NCBI GenBank assembly: GCA_000309945.1
Contig: CM001633.1
Span: 828,723 to 892,722, forward strand
Length of the DNA: 64,000 bases
Direction of reading: 5' to 3'
Source: Leptolyngbyaceae cyanobacterium JSC-12
GTDB lineage: Bacteria; Cyanobacteriota; Cyanobacteriia; Leptolyngbyales; Leptolyngbyaceae
A program made the position numbers and the translations under genes. Shown here one piece after another: positions 27,674 to 36,600 of this stretch (the first letter of the stretch is position 1; each line of letters opens with the position of its first letter). The notes below the pieces were generated by a model, which made no database searches, was not told where the DNA came from, and saw only the letters and a list, made by a program, of their open reading frames with translations.

Positions 27674-28237
27674 ATGGCTATTAATCAATACAGCCGTGCG
27701 ATCGCAATTCTTCCGAGCCTGGAAGCGATTGGACAGGCGGTGGATCAACTCGTTTTTTCTGGTTTTCCGCTAGCTCAAATCTTTTTGGTTGGGAAAGACC
27801 CGCAGGTAACAATTCGAGAAGACGCAAGTCGGATTGGCAAGGTTTCAGTCAAAGAGCTGCTGCATGAAGCAAATCTTGACACAATTACTGGCTCCACCAC
27901 CACTCTAAAGCGTGGAGTCATGGTTGGTAATCTCACTGGTGGAATCACAGGGCTGCTAGTAGGGATTGGGTTGTTGACTGTTCCAGGGGTTGGAGAAATT
28001 GTTTTGGCATCAGCCTTTCTCTATCTTCTCTCCACAGTTGGAATTGGAACATTAACAGGTGGTGCTTTAGGGGCGTTAGTTGGGCAAGGAATAACGGAGC
28101 GACTTGCTAAAAGCTACACAGATCAGGTGGCACAAGGTAATTATCTTTTAATTGTGAGCGGCAGTGAATCTGATATTTTTCGTGCTGAACAGATTCTCTA
28201 CATTCAGGGAATCCAATCTCACCGCTGGAGCCAGTAA
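27674..28237 (+). CDS. glycine-zipper membrane protein with stress-protein-like N-terminus
   Basis: The 187-residue protein starts with a small alpha/beta domain (AIAILPSLEAIGQAVDQLVFSGFP) like the general stress protein 17M-type region. It continues with two Gly-rich hydrophobic segments (GVMVGNLTGGITGLLVGIGLL and GIGTLTGGALGALVGQGI) typical of glycine zippers. A short C-terminal strand-rich part repeats the first fold. Similar proteins are common in cyanobacteria and of unknown role; a stress-related membrane function is possible. It is followed by a terminator hairpin. Confidence 0.7.
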   Translation: MAINQYSRAIAILPSLEAIGQAVDQLVFSGFPLAQIFLVGKDPQVTIREDASRIGKVSVKELLHEANLDTITGSTTTLKRGVMVGNLTGGITGLLVGIGLLTVPGVGEIVLASAFLYLLSTVGIGTLTGGALGALVGQGITERLAKSYTDQVAQGNYLLIVSGSESDIFRAEQILYIQGIQSHRWSQ

Positions 28238-28267
28238 TTTGAAGCCAATATTTGAAGCCTCAAAATA

Positions 28268-28293
28268 AAGCCCCCAGCGTGCGTTGAGGGCTT
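28268..28293 (+). terminator. hairpin after the glycine-zipper gene
   Basis: The arms AAGCCCCCAG and TGAGGGCTT form a GC-rich stem about 30 bp after the stop. Only a short T-run (CAGTTT) follows a few bases later. Confidence 0.55.
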
Positions 28294-28413
28294 GCAGTTT
28301 AGGAGCGATGAAGTGTAATAGTAAAAATGTACTATTTTACTCCCAGTCTGTCAAATACCCACCCAAATGAGCTTAGGTTTTGTATAGTCTCAGCTATAGG
28401 GCGCGATCGCACA

Positions 28414-28447
28414 CCTCTATGGCTCCTAAACCTCTATGGCTCCTAAA
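28414..28447 (+). repeat. 17-bp tandem duplication covering the KirBac start codon
   Basis: The unit CCTCTATGGCTCCTAAA occurs twice with no gap (28414-28430, 28431-28447). Each copy has an ATG. The second (28436) starts the channel gene. The first (28419) opens a 10-codon frame, offset from the main one, that ends at 28451, past the true start. Confidence 0.9.
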
Positions 28448-29371
28448 TTAAATCGATTCCCTTCTCATTCCGCCTCATCCCGTCAAAAACCTCGGCGTAC
28501 TGGGCACTCCAGGCGAGTCATGAATCCTGATGGACGCATCAGCATTTTGCGATCAGGCGACCATTACAATCCATGGAAAGACCTGTACCATCGGCTTTTG
28601 ACCATGTCTTGGCTCCAATTTTTGGGGCTGGTTGCGAGCTTATATATCATTACCAACTTGCTATTTGCATGTGCCTACTTAATCGGTGAAGAAAATATCG
28701 CCAATGCCCAACCAGGCTCACTGTTTGATGCTTTTTCATTTAGCATCCAAACTATGGCAACCATTGGCTACGGTGCCATGTATCCTAAAACCTTTTATGC
28801 CCATATTCTGGTGGCGTTTGAAGCGTTTGTCGGCTTGTTAGGCGTGGCGATGGCAACTGGACTGATGTTTGCTCGCTTCTCCCGACCAACAGCACGCGTA
28901 TTACTTAGTAATAAAGCCGTTATCATGCCCTACAATGGCATCCCGACGCTGATGTTTCGAGCAGCAAACAAGCGCGGCAACCAAATTTTGGAGGCACGGC
29001 TCTGGGTAACGCTGATTCGCGAAGAAACAACCGTTGAAGGCTACACCATGCGCCGCATCTACGACATGAAATTACTCCGAAGTCACAGTCCATTTTTTGT
29101 GCTCACGTGGACAGCAATGCATCCAATTGATGAAGAGAGTCCACTTTACGGAGAAACACCTGACTCTCTGGCAAATAGTGACGCGGAGATTTTAATTTCC
29201 CTGACCGGGATTGACGAAACCGTAGCTCAAACAGTGCATACTCGTCACGCTTATGCAGTCCGCAATATTCTTTGGAATCACAAATTTATCGATGTTGTTT
29301 CCACCCTTCCCACTGGGCAGCGCATGATTGATTATGCCCATTTTCATGATGTAGAACCCTTGGAGTTGTAG
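28436..29371 (+). CDS. inward-rectifier potassium channel, KirBac family
   Basis: The 311-residue protein has a basic N-terminus, outer helix (about residues 57-82), pore helix and selectivity filter TIGYGAMYP (about 110-118). The inner helix (about 123-148) contains Gly hinges, and a cytoplasmic beta-domain follows. The layout is that of bacterial Kir channels, whose cytoplasmic immunoglobulin-like domain gates the pore. It would conduct K+ across the plasma membrane. The start region is duplicated (see the repeat). It is monocistronic and followed by a 28-bp tandem repeat. Confidence 0.9.
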   Translation: MAPKLNRFPSHSASSRQKPRRTGHSRRVMNPDGRISILRSGDHYNPWKDLYHRLLTMSWLQFLGLVASLYIITNLLFACAYLIGEENIANAQPGSLFDAFSFSIQTMATIGYGAMYPKTFYAHILVAFEAFVGLLGVAMATGLMFARFSRPTARVLLSNKAVIMPYNGIPTLMFRAANKRGNQILEARLWVTLIREETTVEGYTMRRIYDMKLLRSHSPFFVLTWTAMHPIDEESPLYGETPDSLANSDAEILISLTGIDETVAQTVHTRHAYAVRNILWNHKFIDVVSTLPTGQRMIDYAHFHDVEPLEL

Positions 29372-29403
29372 GCTATTCCGCCATTTTCTATTCCCCATAT
29401 TTT

Positions 29404-29459
29404 TTAATTCTTTACTAATATTTCATGCTGCTTAATTCTTTACTGATATTTCATGCTTC
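29404..29459. repeat. tandem pair of 28-bp units downstream of the KirBac gene
   Basis: The units at 29404-29431 and 29432-29459 differ at two positions. They start 33 bp after the channel stop and lie in the leader region of the next gene. No symmetry inside the unit was seen. Confidence 0.85.
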
Positions 29460-29584
29460 ATTTTTCTGGGTTTATTCTTTTCCTGCTTTGATATGTGTAC
29501 TGTTAAATTAGGATGCTCTTGCGCCTGCATAGACTTAATAGGTACCTGATTGCTGTAAACAACTCATGGAGTAATAAAAGTTTC

Positions 29585-30472
29585 ATGACGCGAATTTTGT
29601 TAACTGGCGCAAACGGACAGGTGGGTGAAGAACTGCGGCAAACGCTTACTCCGCTTGGTGAGGTCATTTCCGTTGATCGCACGTTGTGGGATATGTCTGA
29701 ACCAGATGCGATTCGCCCGGTCGTACAAACGGTTCAACCTAATCTGATTGTGAATGCAGCAGCTTACACGGCGGTTGATAAAGCTGAAAGCGAACCTGAG
29801 TTGGCCCATGCAGTGAATGGTAAGGCGGCTCAAGTGATCGCGGAAGAAGCTGAGAAATTGGGGGCTGGACTGATTCATATCTCGACCGATTATGTGTTTG
29901 ATGGCAAACACAGTAGTCCCTATCTGGAAACTGATTCAACAAATCCGTTAGGTGTCTACGGAAAATCAAAGTTGCTGGGGGAAGAAGTTGTGAGGCAGCA
30001 CTGCCAGAAACACATGATTATTCGCACAGCCTGGGTGTACGGTATACAAGGCAAGGGAAATTTCGTCAAAACGATGTTGCGAGTGGGCGCTCAACGGGAT
30101 GAACTGCGAGTTGTGACAGATCAAATCGGTGCGCCTACGTGGGCTAAGGATCTGGCATCAGCGATCGCCCACCTGGCTCCCCAGCTCACAACGGACACCG
30201 CGGGCACCTATCATTACACCAACAGTGGCGTCTGTAGCTGGTACGATTTTGCGATCGCCATCTTTGAAGAAGCTCAAGCTCTCGGCTTTCCACTTCAGGT
30301 GCAACGGGTAATCCCCATTACCACCGAAGAATATCCCACTCCTGCCCGTCGTCCTGCTTTTTCAGTGTTATCTCTCAAGAAAACTAGTGCCCTTCTAGGA
30401 GAACACCCGCCCCACTGGCGACAAAGCCTCCGCAAAATGCTAGTTGAGTTACACAAATCAGCTAGCAATTAA
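29585..30472 (+). CDS. rfbD: dTDP-4-dehydrorhamnose reductase
   Basis: I start at the ATG at 29585, where the Rossmann motif begins (MTRILLTGANGQVGEEL). The frame is open from 29513, but the extra residues are not family-like. The 295-residue protein is normal in length and has the SDR catalytic YGKSK and the NADPH-binding TGANGQVG. HISTDYVFDG and WVYGIQGKGNFVKTM are typical of RmlD. It reduces dTDP-4-keto-L-rhamnose to dTDP-L-rhamnose, the last step of the donor pathway. No other rml genes are nearby. Confidence 0.9.
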   Translation: MTRILLTGANGQVGEELRQTLTPLGEVISVDRTLWDMSEPDAIRPVVQTVQPNLIVNAAAYTAVDKAESEPELAHAVNGKAAQVIAEEAEKLGAGLIHISTDYVFDGKHSSPYLETDSTNPLGVYGKSKLLGEEVVRQHCQKHMIIRTAWVYGIQGKGNFVKTMLRVGAQRDELRVVTDQIGAPTWAKDLASAIAHLAPQLTTDTAGTYHYTNSGVCSWYDFAIAIFEEAQALGFPLQVQRVIPITTEEYPTPARRPAFSVLSLKKTSALLGEHPPHWRQSLRKMLVELHKSASN

Positions 30473-30500
30473 GTAATCAGGTAACCATCTCAGTTGTTTG

Positions 30501-30535
30501 TAGTTCGTGGAATTCTGTTATAGTTCGCGGAATTC
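30501..30535. repeat. 20-bp-period duplication at the end of the TM2 gene
   Basis: TAGTTCGTGGAATTC (30501-30515) repeats as TAGTTCGCGGAATTC (30521-30535) with one change. The second copy is the last codons of the minus-strand gene, so its end has been duplicated just past its stop codon. Confidence 0.75.
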
Positions 30536-31015
30536 GTACATCACAACGCCAGTATCTGGATCATTGTAAGCATCCACGTAGCCCGTTTTTATCAGTCCTC
30601 GCAAGGCTGTTTCTACTTCTGCAAAGCTGGCTTCTGTATCCATCACACCCTGGGTTACAGACAGCTTACCATTCCGAGCATGAGCAGCTTTGACCAATTT
30701 GACAACGAGGCGATCGCGGTTGAGTGTAGCCATCGGCGGCGGCGCCAACTCCTGCGCCACCACCCGTTGAATCATAGGCTGCAAATGAGGTGCATTAGGC
30801 GGCAGTATGCCATGCTTTGCCCGATAGTTAGCATTATGTTCCTCAACCATGCCAGGGATCAGCATTAAATCAATCAATTGACCAAATCCCATCAACCCAA
30901 ACGTAAACAACCACAAAAAACCAGTAAAAATCTTACCATTGTAAAGACGCTGAAGCCCATGAAGCTGGAGGAGACAGCCAAGCCAGAGAACATAGGCAGT
31001 GCCAATGTTGTTCAT
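30518..31015 (-). CDS. TM2-domain membrane protein
   Basis: I choose the ATG at 31015, where the family-like sequence MNNIGTAYVLWLGCLLQLHG begins. Further in-frame starts exist at 31054 and 31165, and no clear ribosome-binding site decides. The 165-residue product has two close hydrophobic helices with a short turn containing RLYNGKIFTGF, the TM2 signature. An N-proximal loop PGMVEEHN and a soluble C-terminal domain (about 75 residues, winged-helix-like) follow. The function is unknown. It is convergent with rfbD and divergent from acsF. Confidence 0.7.
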   Translation of the reverse strand: MNNIGTAYVLWLGCLLQLHGLQRLYNGKIFTGFLWLFTFGLMGFGQLIDLMLIPGMVEEHNANYRAKHGILPPNAPHLQPMIQRVVAQELAPPPMATLNRDRLVVKLVKAAHARNGKLSVTQGVMDTEASFAEVETALRGLIKTGYVDAYNDPDTGVVMYEFREL

Positions 31016-31114
31016 AACCAGTTCTTGCCAAGTGTGGAGAAGCTTGCTCCCCATGATAAAGAGTTTGGTGAAAGATGGGGAGAGTTGGAAATGGAAGAAT
31101 TTTAGATCGCAGAT

Positions 31115-31179
31115 TTTAGAGGGCTGATTGATATTACAGGGGATTGTTTGAATCCAAAATCTCAAATCAGCCCTCTAAA
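31115..31179. promoter_or_regulatory. 15-bp perfect inverted repeat upstream of acsF
   Basis: The arms TTTAGAGGGCTGATT (31115-31129) and AATCAGCCCTCTAAA (31165-31179) are perfect complements around a 35-nt loop. The loop holds a small inner hairpin (GGATT/AATCC). It lies between the divergent TM2 and acsF genes. It could be an operator, a cruciform or a transcribed structure. Confidence 0.6.
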
Positions 31180-31299
31180 GTTCGTACAAATCTTGCTGAC
31201 CTGTTGCAAGTCTTAACAAATAAGCATTCTATTGTCACAGCAAGGCTTGGTAGACTGTGAATCATGTCTTAGCGACTGAATCTAGAGAAGAAACGACTC

Positions 31300-32376
31300 A
31301 TGGTAGATTCCCTTAAAAAGCCTGCTTTTGAAGAGATGCGTCCTGGCATCAAAGTTCCAGCCAAGGAAACCATCCTCACGCCCCGCTTCTACACTACGGA
31401 CTTCGATGCGATGGCGAAGATGGATATTTCTCCCAACGAGGATGAATTGCAAGCCATCCTGGAGGAGTTTCGGGCAGATTACAACCGTCATCACTTTGTT
31501 CGGGACGAGGAGTTTACTCAATCCTGGGATCACATTGATGGTGAAACGCGCCAACTGTTCGTTGAATTTCTAGAACGCTCCTGTACTGCTGAATTCTCTG
31601 GATTCCTGCTTTATAAAGAACTTAGCCGCAAGCTAAAGGACCGGAATCCTGTGTTAGCAGAGTGTTTTTCCCTCATGTCTCGGGATGAGGCTCGTCATGC
31701 TGGCTTTTTGAACAAAGCCATGTCTGATTTCAACCTCCAACTTGACCTAGGCTTTTTGACCAAGAGCCGTAAGTATACCTATTTCCAACCTAAATTTATT
31801 TTCTACGCAACCTATCTATCTGAAAAGATTGGTTATTGGCGATACATTACTATCTATCGCCATTTAGAACAGCATCCTGAGAATCGCATCTACCCGATTT
31901 TCCGCTTCTTTGAGAACTGGTGCCAGGATGAAAACCGTCATGGTGACTTCTTTGATGCCATTATGCGGGCACAACCTGAGTATCTGAATGACTGGAAAGC
32001 AAAGCTGTGGTGCCGTTTCTTCCTGCTGTCGGTGTTCGCCACAATGTATCTAAACGATGTACAACGATCCGGCTTCTATGCATCGTTGGGGCTGGATGCA
32101 CGCGAATACGACAAGTACGTAATTGAAAAGACCAACGAAACTGCTGCTCGTGTCTTTCCAGTAATACTGGATGTGGCAAAGCCGGAGTTTTATGATCGCC
32201 TGGAAGTGTGTGTGAAGAACAATGAAAAACTATCGGCGATCGCAAACTCCAAGACACTGAAGCCAATTCAGTTCTTCCAGAAATTGCCATACTACATTTC
32301 TAATGGCTGGCAATTCTTGAAGCTATACCTCATGAAGCCGATTGATGTTGAAAAAACTCATGGTGTCGTGCGTTAA
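31300..32376 (+). CDS. acsF: Mg-protoporphyrin IX monomethyl ester oxidative cyclase (aerobic)
   Basis: The 358-residue protein is a diiron enzyme of the AcsF family, with the usual length. The two metal-binding motifs are EARH near residue 130 (RDEARHAGF) and ENRH near residue 212 ([10 protein letters not shown]). It forms the isocyclic ring of chlorophyll, giving divinyl protochlorophyllide, and needs O2. It is isolated, with a textbook terminator 25 bp after the stop, so it is a single-gene unit. It is one of the clearest photosynthesis markers in the window. Confidence 0.96.
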   Translation: MVDSLKKPAFEEMRPGIKVPAKETILTPRFYTTDFDAMAKMDISPNEDELQAILEEFRADYNRHHFVRDEEFTQSWDHIDGETRQLFVEFLERSCTAEFSGFLLYKELSRKLKDRNPVLAECFSLMSRDEARHAGFLNKAMSDFNLQLDLGFLTKSRKYTYFQPKFIFYATYLSEKIGYWRYITIYRHLEQHPENRIYPIFRFFENWCQDENRHGDFFDAIMRAQPEYLNDWKAKLWCRFFLLSVFATMYLNDVQRSGFYASLGLDAREYDKYVIEKTNETAARVFPVILDVAKPEFYDRLEVCVKNNEKLSAIANSKTLKPIQFFQKLPYYISNGWQFLKLYLMKPIDVEKTHGVVR

Positions 32377-32400
32377 GCACTTGGGTTGAATAGAGAATGT

Positions 32401-32440
32401 AGCTCTGCATCAAAATTCTTTGGTGCAGAGCTTATTTTTT
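32401..32440 (+). terminator. Rho-independent terminator after acsF
   Basis: The 9-bp perfect arms AGCTCTGCA and TGCAGAGCT (stem extended by ATC/GGT) are followed directly by TATTTTTT. It has stem, loop and U-run and belongs to acsF. Confidence 0.9.
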
Positions 32441-32463
32441 GCGACACTAAGGGGAGTGTGAGG

Positions 32464-33420
32464 ATGAGTACCCTTATGAACTTAATAAAAGTGAGATCGC
32501 GGTTGCAGCCGCTTTCAACTATCCCCTTTACCCCACAAAGTCTGGCACAGGTCATTCAAAAAGCGGACTTTAAGTTTCTTTCTCCGTACCATTGGGTTGT
32601 GAAGAGGGCAGGAGCGATAATATTATTTGCGAGTGCGTCAATCTCGATGGCTGCACCAGCCTGGGCAAGCCCAAATGCATCAACGTCTTACGTGGCTCAG
32701 GATCTAATGCCACCTGAAGTTGAGCCGCTTCTTCCTTCAGAAGTGCTTTTGCCAGAGATAGAAGCGCGATCGCTAGAAGCAATTTCCACAATTGCCCAAA
32801 CGGTTGATCCCCAACCATCTGAGAATAAAGAACCTGCTAGAACCGACATCTTAGATACCAGTCCGGTGTTTCAACGATGGAATCGGGAAGTCCCCAATAT
32901 TTTAGATGACATCCGGCGTGATCCAGCCTTCCGTACCCGTGCCCGTCTGGGATTGTCTTATTTCCCATCCACGTTTGATTCTCTGGGTTGGAATGTAGGT
33001 ATTGAGGATGTGTTTATTGGGCGCACTGGGTTGACAGTGAGCGGCGATTATCAAGCCACCTTTACAGGCGATCGCAAAGCAGGCGGCGGCGAATTCCGCT
33101 ACTATCTTTTACCGCTAGGTGGCTATTTCAACATCGCTCCTGTTCTTGGCTATCGCTACCTAGAAACCCCTCGCTACATTACCGATGGCTTAAACGTGGG
33201 TGCCAAATTCCAATTGGTACTCTCGCGCACAGGCGCAACTGACATTTCATTGACCCAAACCTGGGTTGCTCCGCAGCAAAGTGAAGAAGTTGGCATCACT
33301 AAATTTTCGTTTGGCTATGCCCTTACCCAAAATCTACGACTCTCAACAGAGATTGAAAAACAAAATTCCAAGCAAAAGAAAGACACTCGTTTTGCCATCA
33401 GTTTTGAATGGATGTTTTAA
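32464..33420 (+). CDS. predicted outer-membrane beta-barrel protein of unknown function
   Basis: I use the ATG at 32464, which has GGGGAG upstream; the frame also runs from 32386. The 318-residue product has a signal peptide of unusual length ending near PAWAS (about residue 68). A short Pro/Glu-rich linker follows (about 75-125). The C-terminal ~180 residues form an alternating strand-rich domain (RLGLSYFPSTFDSLGWNVGI, closing with DTRFAISFEWMF). Ending on an aromatic residue is typical of outer-membrane barrels. I do not recognise a family. Confidence 0.68.
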   Translation: MSTLMNLIKVRSRLQPLSTIPFTPQSLAQVIQKADFKFLSPYHWVVKRAGAIILFASASISMAAPAWASPNASTSYVAQDLMPPEVEPLLPSEVLLPEIEARSLEAISTIAQTVDPQPSENKEPARTDILDTSPVFQRWNREVPNILDDIRRDPAFRTRARLGLSYFPSTFDSLGWNVGIEDVFIGRTGLTVSGDYQATFTGDRKAGGGEFRYYLLPLGGYFNIAPVLGYRYLETPRYITDGLNVGAKFQLVLSRTGATDISLTQTWVAPQQSEEVGITKFSFGYALTQNLRLSTEIEKQNSKQKKDTRFAISFEWMF

Positions 33421-33653
33421 GTAATCGCAATTTTATTTCGCTAGGTTTACGTTTATTTAGTCGATAATTTGCCTCTTTAAAGTTCCGTCATTTTCGGATA
33501 AGTGCTTCATTTCTTATCTGCCTGGATAGCCCGATTGCCTTAAGTGAAGTAAAGAATTATTGAAGTTCCCAGAAATTCCCCCACGACAAAGGGTAGGAAT
33601 GGTGTAATCGCGAGAGTTGTCACCGTTCATCTGCTTATTGTGGGGAGATAATT

Positions 33654-36600
33654 ATGAGATTGGGCAAGCACTTTATGGTGCCCGTGTTGTTCCTGCTTGG
33701 AGTATTGATTACTGTTGGATTCGCTGGATGTGGCATCGCGAATATTACCAATGCACCGCAAACAGTTGAAGTAGCCGAATTGCCTGCACCAAATCTCCCC
33801 GATTGGATTGAGGAAATCAGTCCACTTGGAAATGCCAAAACCCAATCCCAGATTCGGGTGCGGTTTAAGGAGCCATTGATCCCAGTTGAAAGTTTGGAGA
33901 GTGATGATCAACGTCAACTTTTGCAAAAGTTTGAAGTGGTGCCACCGCTGAAGGGACAATTTCGCTTCCTGACTCCGCGCATGGTGGGTTTTCAGGCGGA
34001 TGAAGCAACGCCACTAGCAACACGGGTAAGGGTAACCCTCAAAGCCGGATTAGCCGATCTCAAGAATCACAAATTGGATCAAGATTTGGCGTGGACATTC
34101 CAGACTGATCGCATCAAACTCACGAACCTCCCTACCTCCTATTCAACTGACAATCCTAAAGAGGTGACCGAGCCGCTAGATACCAAACCTGTGCTCAGAG
34201 TATATGCCAACACTGAATTAGATCAAGCCTCACTGAAAGAGCATGCCAAACTGATTCCAACTGGCAAAAATGACAGCGTTGCGCTTGCGGTAGCTTTGGA
34301 AAAGCAACCTGAAATTTTTGAGCCAGATACGCCTAGTCCTGAAGAAAGCTTTGACCCCTCCACCCGGAGTTGGATTTACACTTTGCAACCACAGCGAGAT
34401 CTGGACAAAGCCACCCAATACAAACTGGAATTTACACCAGGATTACGTTCTGCCAGGGGCAATTTAGCCACTGAAGAGAGCTTTACCAGTCAGGTTGAAA
34501 CCTATTCCCCGCTGGCGTATCAAACCTTAACGTATTTTGGACAGCCGGATGCCAGCGGCACCTACGGGCGATTTGTCAAAGGGGCAGGACAACTAGCGTT
34601 CAATAATCCAATTAATGTAGAATCGGCGTTAGCCAATATTTCCATTAACCCAGAACCCCAGAATAAGGACGTGCCGTTGGTGCGGGCATATGAGGGCGAT
34701 CGCGTCATCAACCTTAACCCCTGGGCACTGGAACCTACCACCAAATACACTGTCACAATCGGCGCAGATCTCAAAGATAAGTTTGGGCAAACCCTTGGCA
34801 AGCCCGTCACCGTAGACTATGAAACGGGGGATGTCGCTCCCGACATTTGGGCACCCACCGATTTGAATATTTTTCCAGCCAATACCAATAGCAACAAAGC
34901 CTTGCAGTTGAACATTTCTACGGTGAACTTGTCGGAATACAAATCGGCGTTCGAGATAGTTCAACCTACTGATTTGGTGTACGTCAATTCTGCTTATCCT
35001 CAAGGCAATGGCAATGATCTTCTCCCCAATCCCAGTCGTTGGAAAAAATCAAATGTTCAGCCGAAGAAGAACGAATCCGTAGAAACAACCGTGCCGTTAC
35101 AGAAATTGCTAGGTGGGTCTACTGGGATGCTGGCATACGGTGTGCAGGCACGTACCAACTCCTATCAGGAAGACGGCAAGCAGAAATTTCGGGAACCAAC
35201 GTTTTATGGAATGGTGCAGCTTACAAATCTGGGTGTGTTTGCCCAATGGTTTCCTGAATCCGGTCTGGTGCGAGTCCATCATTTATCGGATGGCTCTCCT
35301 GTAGGGAATGCGTCTGTGCAAATTTATAAATCTCAATTGGAGTCAAAAGATCGTTCAACTCCAACTCCCTGTGCAGCAGGCAAAACGGATGCCAGCGGAA
35401 TGTTGACATTAGCCAAAAATCAGTTTCAAGGATGTCGCAATGTGGGTGTGGAAACTGCTCCTGCCTTGTTGGTGATTGCACAGGAAGGAAAAGATTGGGC
35501 ATTTACTCGCACCTATGAATATAGTGGTGCCTATGACTATGGCATCGATGCAGGCTGGGAGAGTGGCAAACCAATTTCGCGCGGCACAATTTTTAGTGAT
35601 CGCCAGCTTTACCAACCCGGTGAAACAGTGTATCTGACAGGTGCCGCCTACTATTTGCAAGCAGGCGAGTTGAAACAAGACAAGAATGTCAAATTCACCA
35701 TCACACTGCAACGCCCTGATGGCCAAAAGCAAGCATTGGGGACGCAGACCAGCACTCAGTTTGGCACTTTTTCCTTACCTGTGACGCTCGATAAAACCCA
35801 GCCATTGGGAACTTATGTTGTTCAAGCAAAGAGCGAAAATGGAGCCGAAATTACTGGAGAGTTCCGGGTTGCCGAATTCAAGCCACCTAACTTCAAAGTG
35901 GCGCTGACATTGAACGCACCTGGTAAAGGGCAATCGGGAGCCATAAACCGCGATCGCTTACCAATTTCGCCCGATGAGTCATCCGCCTTTGTACCCATTG
36001 CCCTACCAGAGCAAACGGTAGAAGCGAAAGTGCAGAGCAATTATTTGTTTGGTCCACCCGTGCAGGCAGGGGAAGCCAAGTATTACATCACACGTCAACA
36101 AACTGAGTTTGCCCCAAAAGGTTGGGATGGTTATTCCTTTGGGCGACGCTGGTTCTGGCCCGAAGAAACACCAGAAGTTTCCAGTGATGTGCTGCAAACG
36201 ACCCAAATTCTCAGCAATGAGGGACAGAGCACACAAACGATCACAGTTGAAAAGGATTTGCCCTACCCAATGGCATATCGTGTAGATGCTCAGGTGTCAG
36301 ACGTATCGAATCTCTCGGTGGCGGATTCCCAAACGTTTGTGGCACTGCCCAGTGATCGCATGATCGGACTCAAAACCGATTTTGTCGCTAAAGCTGGCAA
36401 AGAACTGCCTGTGCAGGTAATCGTTACGGATCCATCTGGAGCAGCGATCGCGAATCAGAATGTGCGAATAGAGTTGCAAAAGATGAACTACAGCAACATC
36501 ACTCGCGTAGTAGAAGGCAGTCGCACGTCACAAAATCAGGTAGAGTACAAAACCGTTGCCGCTCAGGAACTCAACACAAAAGAGACAACTCAAACGGCAT

